From JANPBY01 sp963805505 (GTDB lineage Bacteria > Actinomycetota > Actinomycetes > DATJPE01): a DNA stretch of 64,000 nt. This document shows, one piece after another, positions 48,580 through 56,311 of this stretch. The number at the start of each line of letters is the position of its first letter. Within the stretch, counting starts at the first letter, position 1. The notes beneath the pieces were generated by a model. The model was given only the letters and a program-made list of their open reading frames with translations, was not told where the DNA came from and made no database searches. The translations under genes and the position numbers were made by a program. The DNA lies in the NCBI GenBank assembly GCA_963805505.1, contig CAWDUP010000004.1, forward strand, positions 310,001-374,000, given 5' to 3'.

Positions 48580-50012
48580 CAGGGACGTCTGAGAGCACGG
48601 GATCCGCAGAGACCGCTTCGGCCTCCTCGGCTCTTCCTCCTCCCCTGCGCCAGGCCACCCCATGGGTCGTAGTGACCGATGGCCCCGGCCGGCCAGCACT
48701 TGGTCACCAGCCGGTGCGGATGCGCAGAATCTTCATACAGGTCATCGCGGCTGCGGCCGTGGTCTTGGTGGTCGTGGCTGTCGTGGGGGTATTCGCAAGC
48801 CGTCGCGTGGCGGAACGGCAGTCGGTGAATGCTGCCGCCCAGACAACTGACCTGCTTGCCGACTCGGTAGTTCAGCCGGCCATCGAGGACGGCCTCCTGG
48901 CCGGTTCGGCAGCCGCGTTCGACAGGCTCGACGGAGCGGTGCGCTCATCGGTACTCGGCCCGAGGGTGGTGCGGGTCAAGGTCTGGACACCTGAGGGACA
49001 GATCATCTACTCCGATGAGCCAAGGATCGTCGGCGAGACTTTTGACCTCGGGGAGGAAGAACGCTCGGTTCTGAAGTCGCCGACGACGCACGCCGAGGTC
49101 AGCGATCTCACCCGCCCGGAGAACCGCTACGAAACGGGTCGAGGCAAGCTGCTCGAGGTCTACCGGCCGATCTGGACGCCGAGCGGGCAGCCGCTCTTGT
49201 TCGAGACTTACATGCCATACGACTCGGTAACGACAAGGACCGGTGAGTTGTGGCGCGGGTTCGCCGGGATCACGCTCGCGAGCTTGCTGCTCCTGATCGC
49301 GCTCATGCTGCCCATTCTGTGGCGGCTGTTGGACCAGGTGAACAAGGCCCGAGATCAGCAGGTGGCGCTTCTTGAGCACGCCGTGGACGCATCCTCGGAC
49401 GAGCGGAGGCGCATCGCGGCGACCCTTCACGACGGGGTCGTCCAGGAGTTGGCGGCGGCGTCCTTCGCCGTGTCCGGGGCTGCGGAGCGTGCCGCAACAG
49501 ACGGGAGGCGAGACCTAGGCGAGGTGCTGACAAGCGCGGCGGCGGCAGTCCGCGGGACTATCGGAGGACTCCGCTCACTCCTTGTCGATATCTACCCGCC
49601 GAGCCTGCGCACGGCTGGTCTAGTCGCGGCGCTGACCGACCTGGCAGGCACCGTGCAGTCCCGGGACATCGACGTCCGCCTGGACGTGCCCGCGGACAAC
49701 ATCACCGGCCTTGATGAACAGCAGGAGCGCCTCGTCTTCCGGGTGGCGCAGGAGGCGCTGAGAAACACGGCCAGCCACGCCGCAGCCAGTCGCGTCGAGC
49801 TCGCGCTCGTCATAGCCGGGGACAAAGTGCTGCTCACAGTGTGCGACGACGGGATGGGTTTCGACGTCAACGCCACACTCCGCAGCCCGCCCGAGGGCCA
49901 CCTGGGATTGAGGGTCATGAGAGATCTCGCCGCACAGTCCGGCGCCCGACTGGAGGTTTCTTCGGCGCCAGGTGCCGGCACCTGCTGGAAGCTGACGATT
50001 CCCCGCCGATGA
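48576..50012 (+). CDS. Sensor histidine kinase (HisKA_3) with extracytoplasmic domain
   Basis: A 478-residue kinase with two membrane helices (about 51-73 and 230-250) enclosing a roughly 155-residue periplasm-facing sensor (contains WTPEGQIIYSDEPRIVGE). The phosphoacceptor box is DERRRIAATLHDGVVQELAA (His about 286) and the ATPase ends DDGMGFDVNATLRSPPEGHLGL and GAGTCWKLTIPR. The first 48 residues are a nonconserved cytoplasmic lead; ATG 48720 is an alternative start, but the GTGA overlap favours 48576. Coupled to the response regulator. Confidence 0.9.
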   Translation: MTGTSESTGSAETASASSALPPPLRQATPWVVVTDGPGRPALGHQPVRMRRIFIQVIAAAAVVLVVVAVVGVFASRRVAERQSVNAAAQTTDLLADSVVQPAIEDGLLAGSAAAFDRLDGAVRSSVLGPRVVRVKVWTPEGQIIYSDEPRIVGETFDLGEEERSVLKSPTTHAEVSDLTRPENRYETGRGKLLEVYRPIWTPSGQPLLFETYMPYDSVTTRTGELWRGFAGITLASLLLLIALMLPILWRLLDQVNKARDQQVALLEHAVDASSDERRRIAATLHDGVVQELAAASFAVSGAAERAATDGRRDLGEVLTSAAAAVRGTIGGLRSLLVDIYPPSLRTAGLVAALTDLAGTVQSRDIDVRLDVPADNITGLDEQQERLVFRVAQEALRNTASHAAASRVELALVIAGDKVLLTVCDDGMGFDVNATLRSPPEGHLGLRVMRDLAAQSGARLEVSSAPGAGTCWKLTIPRR

Positions 50013-50644
50013 TCACCATCCTGCTCGCCGACGACCACAGCCTGGTGCGCGCCGGGCTCGCTGCACTTCTGGATGGCACCGATGATCTTCGGGTTGTCGG
50101 ACAGGCGGAGAACGGTCGACGCGCCGTGGAACTCTCCGGTGATCTCAGACCCGACGTCGTCTTGATGGATCTGTCCATGCCGGTCATGGACGGAGTTGAG
50201 GCAACCAGGGAACTGCTTCAAGCCCAGCCGGACAGCATCGTTGTCGTGCTCACTTCCTTCTCCGACCATCAGCGGGTCGGCGAGGCGCTGCGTGCGGGTG
50301 CAGTCGGCTATCTCCTCAAAGACTGCGACCCGGGGGATCTACTGGCCGCTGTCCGCGCTGCAGCACAGGGCCACGCGCCGTTAGACCCGCGAGTTGCCCG
50401 AGCCCTCCTTCCCTCGGTCAACGCTGCATCGCCGGCTGCGGGCATCAGCGCCCGCGAGATGCAGGTCCTTCGTCTTGCCGCCCGCGGACTCGCCAACAAG
50501 CAGATCGGCCGGTCGCTTGGCATCAGCGAACGCACCGTCAAGGCACATCTAGGGAAAGTGTTTCGACACATCGGGGTGAGCGACCGGACGAGCGCAGCGC
50601 TGTGGGCACGCGAGCACCTCCCGCCAGAGGACGACGGGGCCTGA
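50009..50644 (+). CDS. NarL/FixJ-family response regulator
   Basis: A 211-residue regulator: ILLADDHSLVRAGLAALLDG, phospho-acceptor in VLMDLSMPVMDGVEAT (about residue 54), lysine in YLLKDCDPGDLL, and the LuxR helix-turn-helix ISAREMQVLRLAARGLANKQIGRSLGISERTVKAHLGKVFRHIG. ATG 50009 overlaps the kinase stop (ATGA). Probable binder of the two CCAT-N6-ATGG palindromes at 48186 and 50723. Confidence 0.93.
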   Translation: MITILLADDHSLVRAGLAALLDGTDDLRVVGQAENGRRAVELSGDLRPDVVLMDLSMPVMDGVEATRELLQAQPDSIVVVLTSFSDHQRVGEALRAGAVGYLLKDCDPGDLLAAVRAAAQGHAPLDPRVARALLPSVNAASPAAGISAREMQVLRLAARGLANKQIGRSLGISERTVKAHLGKVFRHIGVSDRTSAALWAREHLPPEDDGA

Positions 50645-50712
50645 TACCTGGTCGTCGCCCTGAAAGCTGCGAGGACCTCTTCCGGTTCGGCCGACGACGG
50701 GTACCTGTGACT

Positions 50713-50747
50713 GGTCCTACGACCATTGCCCAATGGCGTACCCGACC
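50713..50747. promoter_or_regulatory. Shared palindromic element, copy 2 (before the 131-residue secreted protein gene)
   Basis: CCATTG-CC-CAATGG (50723-50736) is a perfect dyad, preceded by GGTCCTA and followed by CGTA, in the same register as copy 1. 24 of 35 positions match copy 1, and the paired changes C/G to T/A keep the dyad intact. The core ends 70 bp before the gene start, versus 66 bp for copy 1. Confidence 0.7.
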
Positions 50748-50805
50748 CATGTGCCTCGACGCTCATCGAGGAACAGCAGTTTCGGACCAATGAGGGAGCA
50801 CAACG

Positions 50806-51201
50806 ATGAGCACGAAGAAGATCAACGGAATGGCACTGGTCGTAACGTTCGCAGCGCTGGCCGTGCCGATCGCGCTTGCCGGACCAGCCCAGGGCAAGGG
50901 TTCGGACGCCGTCAGAGCGCAGGGCACCTGCTCCAACGGCGCCACATGGAAACTGAAGGCAAAGCACGATGATGCACGGATCGAATGGGAGTTCGAGGTC
51001 GACACGAACCGTTCTGGTCAGGTCTGGTCGGCAAAGGTCACTGACAACGGGAACAAGGTTTTCGCCGGCCGACGAACCACTCACGGTCCGAGCGGTTCCT
51101 TCAGCATCGAACGCAGGACGGCTGACCGAGCCGGCATCGACACCATCAGGGCGACCGCCACCCGTGGCGGTGCTGTCTGCTCCGCCAAGGTCAAAGTCTG
51201 A
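50806..51201 (+). CDS. Small secreted protein, unknown
   Basis: A 131-residue protein with a signal peptide (about 1-30, ending near AQG) and a compact beta-rich domain of about 95 residues (WEFEVDTNRSGQVWSAKVTDNG...) with two cysteines (about 42 and 125) positioned for a disulfide. Resembles small secreted beta-sandwich proteins, but I recognise no family. Preceded by copy 2 of the palindrome, so it is the likely output of the adjacent two-component system. Followed by a terminator. Confidence 0.8.
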   Translation: MSTKKINGMALVVTFAALAVPIALAGPAQGKGSDAVRAQGTCSNGATWKLKAKHDDARIEWEFEVDTNRSGQVWSAKVTDNGNKVFAGRRTTHGPSGSFSIERRTADRAGIDTIRATATRGGAVCSAKVKV

Positions 51202-51219
51202 CTCAAAGTCCAGGTCCGG

Positions 51220-51245
51220 TCCTGGCGGGCATCCCTCCGCCAGGA
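51220..51245 (+). terminator. Hairpin after the secreted-protein gene
   Basis: TCCTGGCGG and CCGCCAGGA form a perfect nine-bp stem with an eight-base loop, 19 bp past the stop codon and 98 bp before the Rieske gene. No T-tract. Confidence 0.65.
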
Positions 51246-51342
51246 ACGGTCCGCAGCCGAGCGTGAGCTGCGCAGCTCTACCCGCAGGGCCGGAGCCTAG
51301 AACCGGCTCTCGTGTCGTGCCATCCACAATCTTGGAGAATCC

Positions 51343-51831
51343 GTGACCGATCTCGATGCCCAAGCGACGAACGGAAGTCCACCACGCCTCACCGTGGGAG
51401 GCCCGAGTCGCCGAACCGTAATCCTCACCGGAGGCATGCTTGCCGCGGCGGCCGCCACCGCCGCTTGCAGCTCGAGTGGCTCGAACATTTCAACGCCCCC
51501 GCCGACGGCCACCGGCCCCGCGTCAGCCGACCCAGATGCGGGGGCGGCGACAACTGTGCAGACCCGAGATATCCCCGTTGGAAGCGGTGAAATCTTGGCT
51601 GATCAGAAGATCGTCATCACGCAGCCGACCGCGGGGACGTACAAAGCGTTCACGGCTGTGTGTACCCATCAAGGCTGCACAGTCTCGTCAATCGCCGACG
51701 GCGCGATCCAATGCCCGTGTCACGGCAGCCAGTATTCAATCGCCGACGGCTCGGTGCTCGGCGGTCCAGCGCCACGGCCGCTTGCAGCACTACCCATCAC
51801 CGTGTCCGGCGCCACCATCACCGTCGGCTAG
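51343..51831 (+). CDS. Tat-exported Rieske [2Fe-2S] lipoprotein
   Basis: A 162-residue protein. The N-terminus has a twin-arginine-like SRRTVILTGG (about 22-31) and a lipobox ending ALA-Ala-Cys (TAACSS, Cys about 42), followed by a Ser/Pro/Thr linker. The Rieske domain carries the two cluster boxes CTHQGC (about 107-112) and CPCHGSQYS (about 124-132). These occur as lone electron-transfer lipoproteins in actinobacteria; no cytochrome b gene is near. The partner is unknown. Confidence 0.9.
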   Translation: MTDLDAQATNGSPPRLTVGGPSRRTVILTGGMLAAAAATAACSSSGSNISTPPPTATGPASADPDAGAATTVQTRDIPVGSGEILADQKIVITQPTAGTYKAFTAVCTHQGCTVSSIADGAIQCPCHGSQYSIADGSVLGGPAPRPLAALPITVSGATITVG

Positions 51832-51922
51832 GAAGGCGCCGCTGCTCAGCGCTCCCAGCTGGTTGATCAGTGATAGGCCGCCAACGCGGTTCGACTCGCT
51901 TCTTTGGGTTGTGCCCGGCACC

Positions 51923-52726
51923 ATGCCTGACATGGACAAGGCATCTGCCAACCCGCTGGTAGTTGCGTCACCGGCGGCGCCTTCGACGGCGGCGGCGAGA
52001 TCGAGAGGGGCTAGAGGTGTCTCGTCGACCTTCCTGGCCGTCGCCGTGGCCCTCGCGGTCGCGTCGTGCAGCCAGCCGACGTCGGCGCCGGCAACATCCG
52101 CGATTGGCGACGATGGCGCCGCTACGACGATCGTCAGTCCAAGCGCCTCCCTCGAACCCGTGACGCCGTGGCCAAGTCCGAAGCCCAGTGACGTAGGAAG
52201 ACCAGGCTTGCGTTACGAGCTCCTCGACATGTTCCGCGAGGACCAGCAGGAAAGAACCGGCTACGGTTTGCCGCCGGGCACCAAACTGGGACCGACACAT
52301 GACGCCACTCGCATGCTGAGACTCAAGGAGATCATCGCTCGTTTCGGGTGGCCGACCTGGGATCTGGTGGGGCATGACGGCGCCGAAGCCGCCTGGCTGA
52401 TCGCCCAGCACGCCGACTTCTCCGTGCACTTCCAGACCAGGGCCTTGGCCCTGATGACCGAGGCAGTGGCCGACGGTCAAGCAGACGCCACAGACCTGGC
52501 ATACCTGGAGGATCGGGTCGCGGTGAATCGCGGGAGACCCCAGACCTACGGCACGCAGATCCGCTGTGACGGCGGCGAACCACGACCCGCGACACCGCTG
52601 GCGGACAGCCATGGCGTGGACGCTGCTCGTGAGTCTGTCGGCCTCGGGACCTTGGCTGACTATTACGACGAGCTGGCACAGATGTGTGCCGACGAATCCG
52701 CAGACGGCAACAGCCCAGCCAATTGA
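51923..52726 (+). CDS. DUF6624-domain lipoprotein
   Basis: A 267-residue protein. A hydrophobic segment and lipobox (VALAVASCS, Cys about 49) are followed by a linker and a domain with LRLKEIIARFGWPTWDLVGHDGAEAAWLIAQHADFS (given in part) and YLEDRVAVNRGRPQTYGTQI, the DUF6624 pattern. Function unknown; members are often extracytoplasmic. ATG 51923 is used; ATG 51932 is an alternative. A terminator-like hairpin follows at 52785. Confidence 0.8.
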   Translation: MPDMDKASANPLVVASPAAPSTAAARSRGARGVSSTFLAVAVALAVASCSQPTSAPATSAIGDDGAATTIVSPSASLEPVTPWPSPKPSDVGRPGLRYELLDMFREDQQERTGYGLPPGTKLGPTHDATRMLRLKEIIARFGWPTWDLVGHDGAEAAWLIAQHADFSVHFQTRALALMTEAVADGQADATDLAYLEDRVAVNRGRPQTYGTQIRCDGGEPRPATPLADSHGVDAARESVGLGTLADYYDELAQMCADESADGNSPAN

Positions 52727-52784
52727 GGGGCACCTCCATTTCGCGCTAGGTGCGAGGCATTCCTCATCGAACGAACCAAGGGAG

Positions 52785-52802
52785 CCCCACCATCGGGTGG
52801 GG
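52785..52802 (+). terminator. Hairpin after the DUF6624 gene
   Basis: CCCCACC and GGTGGGG form a seven-bp stem with loop ATCG, 58 bp past the stop codon. No T-tract. Confidence 0.5.
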
Positions 52803-52905
52803 GTAGGTCGCGGCCGACGAGGCGTGCGAAAGCCTTTGCTCGCATCCCAGCCATACTCAAGGCTGATCAGCCAGGCGCCCTTCGACGCGATAGGGGATTC
52901 AACGC

Positions 52906-53286
52906 ATGACCCGTGACATCGTGTTCACTTCCACTGCTGCGGCACCGCCGCCGACCTACAGTCAGGCCGTCAAAGCCGCGGGGCTGATCTTCGTCTCCGG
53001 GACGGCCCCTGCCGATCCAGCCACGGGCGCGCTCGTGGGCGAGACCATTCAGGAGCAGACGCGGCAATGCCTGACCAACGTCAGCGCCATTCTCGAAGCG
53101 GCCGGCAGTTCGTTGGACCGCGTCGTCAGCGCCACCGTCGTGCTAGCCGATGAGGACGACTTTGCTGGCATGAATGAAGAGTGGCTGCGCTGGTTCCCGT
53201 CGGATCCGCCGGCGCGTCAGGGCGCGAAGCTACCGGCGCGAGTGCCCGGCCTCAAGGTGTCCATCGCGGCGATCGCCGAAGCCTGA
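52906..53286 (+). CDS. RidA-family deaminase-like protein
   Basis: A 126-residue trimeric YjgF/YER057c/UK114-fold protein. It shows PPPTYSQAVKAAGLIFVSGTAP and TRQCLTNVSAILEAAGSSLDRVV, then PPARQGAKLPARVPGLKVSIAAIA. Canonical RidA hydrolyses reactive enamines and imines made by PLP enzymes and uses an arginine near the C-terminus; the segment PARQGA contains a candidate, but I cannot align it with certainty. Upstream 150 bp hold the preceding terminator and no obvious operator. Confidence 0.88.
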   Translation: MTRDIVFTSTAAAPPPTYSQAVKAAGLIFVSGTAPADPATGALVGETIQEQTRQCLTNVSAILEAAGSSLDRVVSATVVLADEDDFAGMNEEWLRWFPSDPPARQGAKLPARVPGLKVSIAAIAEA

Positions 53287-53298
53287 GTGCAACCTGGC

Positions 53299-53889
53299 TC
53301 AAGGTTTCCGTGCCTGGGGGTACGGCGTGTCGCCGCGCGAGAGCATCTCGACGTACTGCGCTATCCGGCGAGCACGCGTCTCTGGGCGCTTGGCGTCGTG
53401 CACCCGGTACAGGACGGCAAACCTGTTCGTGCGAGTCAGCACGTCCCACATCGCCTGGGCGCTGGGCGAGGCGGCGAGCGCATCACGTAGGTCGTCCGGG
53501 ACTTCGATCGATGCAGAACCGGCGTAGGCGCGCTGCCACCGCCCATCAGCCTTGGCCCGCTCGACCTCGGTCAGACCCGCTGCCTGCATCCGCCCAGAAG
53601 CGATCAACTGTTCAGCCAGATCGACGTTGCGCTGCGACCATGAGCTGCGCGGACGCCGGCGCGTGAACCGAACTCGATACGTGGCTTCATCTCGACGGGT
53701 GAGCTGGCCATCGATCCACCCGTAGGCGAGCGCCTCGGGCAGCGCATCGTCGTAAGTCAGTCGAGTCGGCTCGCTGACGCCCTTCTTGGCCAGCACAAGG
53801 CGAACGCCACTCGACGTCTCATGGTTGGTAGCCAGCCACGAGCGCCAACTGGCCGCATCTGGGGTCAGTAGTTCAGGAGTCTCGCTCAC
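53299..53889 (-). CDS. YdeI/OmpD-associated family protein
   Basis: A 196-residue protein of the YdeI family: LTYDDALPEALAYGWIDGQ, FTRRRPRSSWSQRNVDLAEQLIASGRM and AMWDVLTRTNRFAVLYRVHDAKRPETRARRIAQYVEML. The fold contains a bacteriocin-protection or DUF1905-like region; function is not established. GTG 53889 is chosen since the upstream 42 residues are Arg-rich and nonconserved. Convergent with ridA (13 bp). Confidence 0.82.
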   Translation of the reverse strand: MSETPELLTPDAASWRSWLATNHETSSGVRLVLAKKGVSEPTRLTYDDALPEALAYGWIDGQLTRRDEATYRVRFTRRRPRSSWSQRNVDLAEQLIASGRMQAAGLTEVERAKADGRWQRAYAGSASIEVPDDLRDALAASPSAQAMWDVLTRTNRFAVLYRVHDAKRPETRARRIAQYVEMLSRGDTPYPQARKP

Positions 53890-54118
53890 GCGAGCAATTG
53901 TCGTACGTCTCCGCGCAGCTTGCTTCGCCGCCCAGGCCAGGCGGGTGCTCGGCGGCTTCTTGGTCACCTGCTTGGTCTCCACGCTCAGGCTGGCTGCGCG
54001 GGAAGTTGTCCACACGTCTGTTACGACGGCACGCCCGACAGAACCCAGGAAGTGCGTCGGCTGTCTCGCCGATTGGACCGCGAGAAAAGCGCCGAGGCGC
54101 CGCGTTTACCCTTGCCGC

Positions 54119-55252
54119 ATGCCCGCCGACCCAACGCTCATCACGATTCCCGCCGACCTGCTTCCCCAGGATGGGCGGTTCGGATCCGGGCCCAGCAAGG
54201 TACGTGGCCAGCAGGTCGAGGCTCTGGCCGACCTGGCCAAGACCTACCTCGGAACGTCGCACCGCCAGAAGACCGTCAAGACCCAGGTCGGTCGACTGCG
54301 ATCCGGGCTGAGCCAGCTCTTCGGCCTCCCCACGGACTACGAGGTCGTGCTGGGCAATGGTGGCTCGACGGCGTTCTGGGACGCGGCGACCTTTGGCTTG
54401 ATCACCGATCGTGCGCAGTTCCTGGCCTTTGGCGAGTTCGGGTCCAAGTTCGCGGCAGCGGCCAAGGCGGCGCCGCACCTCGGCGAGCCCACCGTGATCA
54501 GCTCGGAGCCAGGTAGCGCGCCGCAGTTCGAGGCTGAGACCGGTATCGACGTCTATGCCACCCCGCACAACGAAACGTCGACCGGCGTGGCCGTCACGCC
54601 GACCCGGGTCAGCGGTGCCGACCCTGGATCGCTCATGGTTTTCGATGCCACCTCCGGCGCCGCAGGTCTGCCCGTCGATCCGGCACAGTTCGATGCGTAC
54701 TACTTCGCCCCGCAGAAGTCCTTCGGTTCCGACGGGGGACTGTGGATCGCCCTGTTGAGCCCGGCAGCGGTGGAGCGCATCGAACGAATCGCGGCTTCGG
54801 GCCGCTGGGTGCCCGCGTTCCTCGATCTCAAGATCGCGTTGGACAACAGCCGGCTCGACCAGACCTACAACACCCCGGCACTGGCCACGATCCTGCTGAT
54901 GGCCGAGCAGGTCGACTGGTTCAACGGCCAGGGTGGGCTCGACTGGTGCGTGAGCCGTACGGCCGACTCCTCCTCGCGACTGTATGACTGGGCCGAGAAG
55001 ACGCCATGGACAACGCCCTACGTCTCCGATCCCGGGTTGCGTTCTCAGGTCGTCGGCACCATCGACGTGGATGACTCGATCGACGCCGCCGCCGTGGCAA
55101 GCGTCCTGCGCCGCAACGGCGTCGTCGATGTCGAGCCCTACCGCAAGCTCGGCCGCAACCAGCTTCGAGTGGCGATGTTCCCAGCCATCGAGCCCGCTGA
55201 TGTCACCGCGCTGACAGCCTGCATCGAGCACGTCGTCGATGCCCTCGCCTGA
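54119..55252 (+). CDS. serC: Phosphoserine aminotransferase
   Basis: A 377-residue PLP enzyme forming 3-phosphoserine from 3-phosphohydroxypyruvate and glutamate. Residues: GSGPSKVRGQQVEAL at the N-terminus, GNGGSTAFWDAATFGL, the PLP lysine in YYFAPQKSFGSDGGLWIA (about residue 199) and RLYDWAEKTPWTTPYVSDPGLRS. This is the short actinobacterial type. ATG 54119 is fixed by the CCGC ATG CCC context and protein length. Confidence 0.94.
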   Translation: MPADPTLITIPADLLPQDGRFGSGPSKVRGQQVEALADLAKTYLGTSHRQKTVKTQVGRLRSGLSQLFGLPTDYEVVLGNGGSTAFWDAATFGLITDRAQFLAFGEFGSKFAAAAKAAPHLGEPTVISSEPGSAPQFEAETGIDVYATPHNETSTGVAVTPTRVSGADPGSLMVFDATSGAAGLPVDPAQFDAYYFAPQKSFGSDGGLWIALLSPAAVERIERIAASGRWVPAFLDLKIALDNSRLDQTYNTPALATILLMAEQVDWFNGQGGLDWCVSRTADSSSRLYDWAEKTPWTTPYVSDPGLRSQVVGTIDVDDSIDAAAVASVLRRNGVVDVEPYRKLGRNQLRVAMFPAIEPADVTALTACIEHVVDALA

Positions 55253-55270
55253 GCCGTCGGTTGGTTGCGC

Positions 55271-56311
55271 CTAGCTCGAGTGCGAGCGCCTGCGCCGTAC
55301 GGCGGCTGCCCACGCGAGCCCTCCACCGAGGAGCAGGCCGGCGGCTCCTACCCAGAGAATCGACCAGCCGGAACTACCTTCCCGCGCGGGAGCGAGAGCG
55401 TCGTCGGGGGGAGCCTCACCACTCGTCGGTGCCGGTTTCGGTGAAATTGACGGCGACTCAAGCTCAGTCGCGGGCACGGGCACCCGCCAGACCGCACTCC
55501 GCTCGCCCTCACTCCCGACGAGCACCGCAGAACCATCGAGCTGCCAGGTCAGGGACTCCCCCTGGGGCTGCAAGGGAAGCGCCAGGCGGGTTGCCTTCTT
55601 CCCGATGCCCGGCGCCACGGTCGCGCCCAGGTAGCCCCGCAGCGCCACTCGCCCATCCGGCGCGAACGCGCCGTCCGTCAGCAGCGGGCCGGCCGAGGCG
55701 ACCCGCGTCAACTGGTTGACCTGGCCAGCCCGCAAGCTCGCAGGTGCCTGATAGATCGCCGCACCCTGAACCCGCTTCGAGACCACATAGAGCCGGCCAC
55801 TCCTCGGATCAACCAGCAAGGTCTCGGCGTCGCGTGGTCCGTCGGGGTAACGAAGGTCGTAGGCCGTCCAGGCGGCCACTTGGTCCTCGGCGACGGTCGG
55901 CTCAGCTACCCGATAGACCCGGATCGTTGGCCATACCGAGTTGTTGTCACCGATGTCTGCGGCCCAAAGCCAGCTCCTGCCACCTGGCCGAGGCCCCACC
56001 GACACGGCCTCCCAGTCGCGGTTGGCCGCCCCGTCAAGTCGCACGGTCAGCGCCGTACGCCCATCCGGACCTACGCCGTAGACCTCCGGCTCTCCTCCGC
56101 TGTCGTTGACCGTCCAGAGGACGCCAGGCAGGCTTCGACTGGCCGCGAGCCCGCTGGACTCCTGGATCCGCGGATCACGAATAGTGAGCTGCTTGGTCGT
56201 CGCCTGCTGCGACGCCTCGGTTGCATTCGCGGGCGGCACAGCGGGCATGACGAGCAACCCGACGCCCAGCGCGACAACGGCTGGCCAAGGTCCGCGCCTC
56301 GAGCGACTCAA
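55271..56311 (-). CDS. Secreted propeller-like protein with C-terminal membrane anchor
   Basis: About 346 residues. A TTG at 56311 overlaps the methyltransferase stop (TTGA) and yields a textbook signal peptide (basic start, hydrophobic core, ending ANA about residue 30); an upstream ATG would overlap that gene by 79 bp. The body has repeated blade-like segments (LWTVNDSGGEPEVYGVG, SWLWAADIGDNN, GRLYVVSKRVQGAAIYQ) suggesting a six-blade propeller; the end is a Pro-rich stalk plus a membrane helix and Arg tail. No family recognised. Confidence 0.78.
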   Translation of the reverse strand: MSRSRRGPWPAVVALGVGLLVMPAVPPANATEASQQATTKQLTIRDPRIQESSGLAASRSLPGVLWTVNDSGGEPEVYGVGPDGRTALTVRLDGAANRDWEAVSVGPRPGGRSWLWAADIGDNNSVWPTIRVYRVAEPTVAEDQVAAWTAYDLRYPDGPRDAETLLVDPRSGRLYVVSKRVQGAAIYQAPASLRAGQVNQLTRVASAGPLLTDGAFAPDGRVALRGYLGATVAPGIGKKATRLALPLQPQGESLTWQLDGSAVLVGSEGERSAVWRVPVPATELESPSISPKPAPTSGEAPPDDALAPAREGSSGWSILWVGAAGLLLGGGLAWAAAVRRRRSHSS

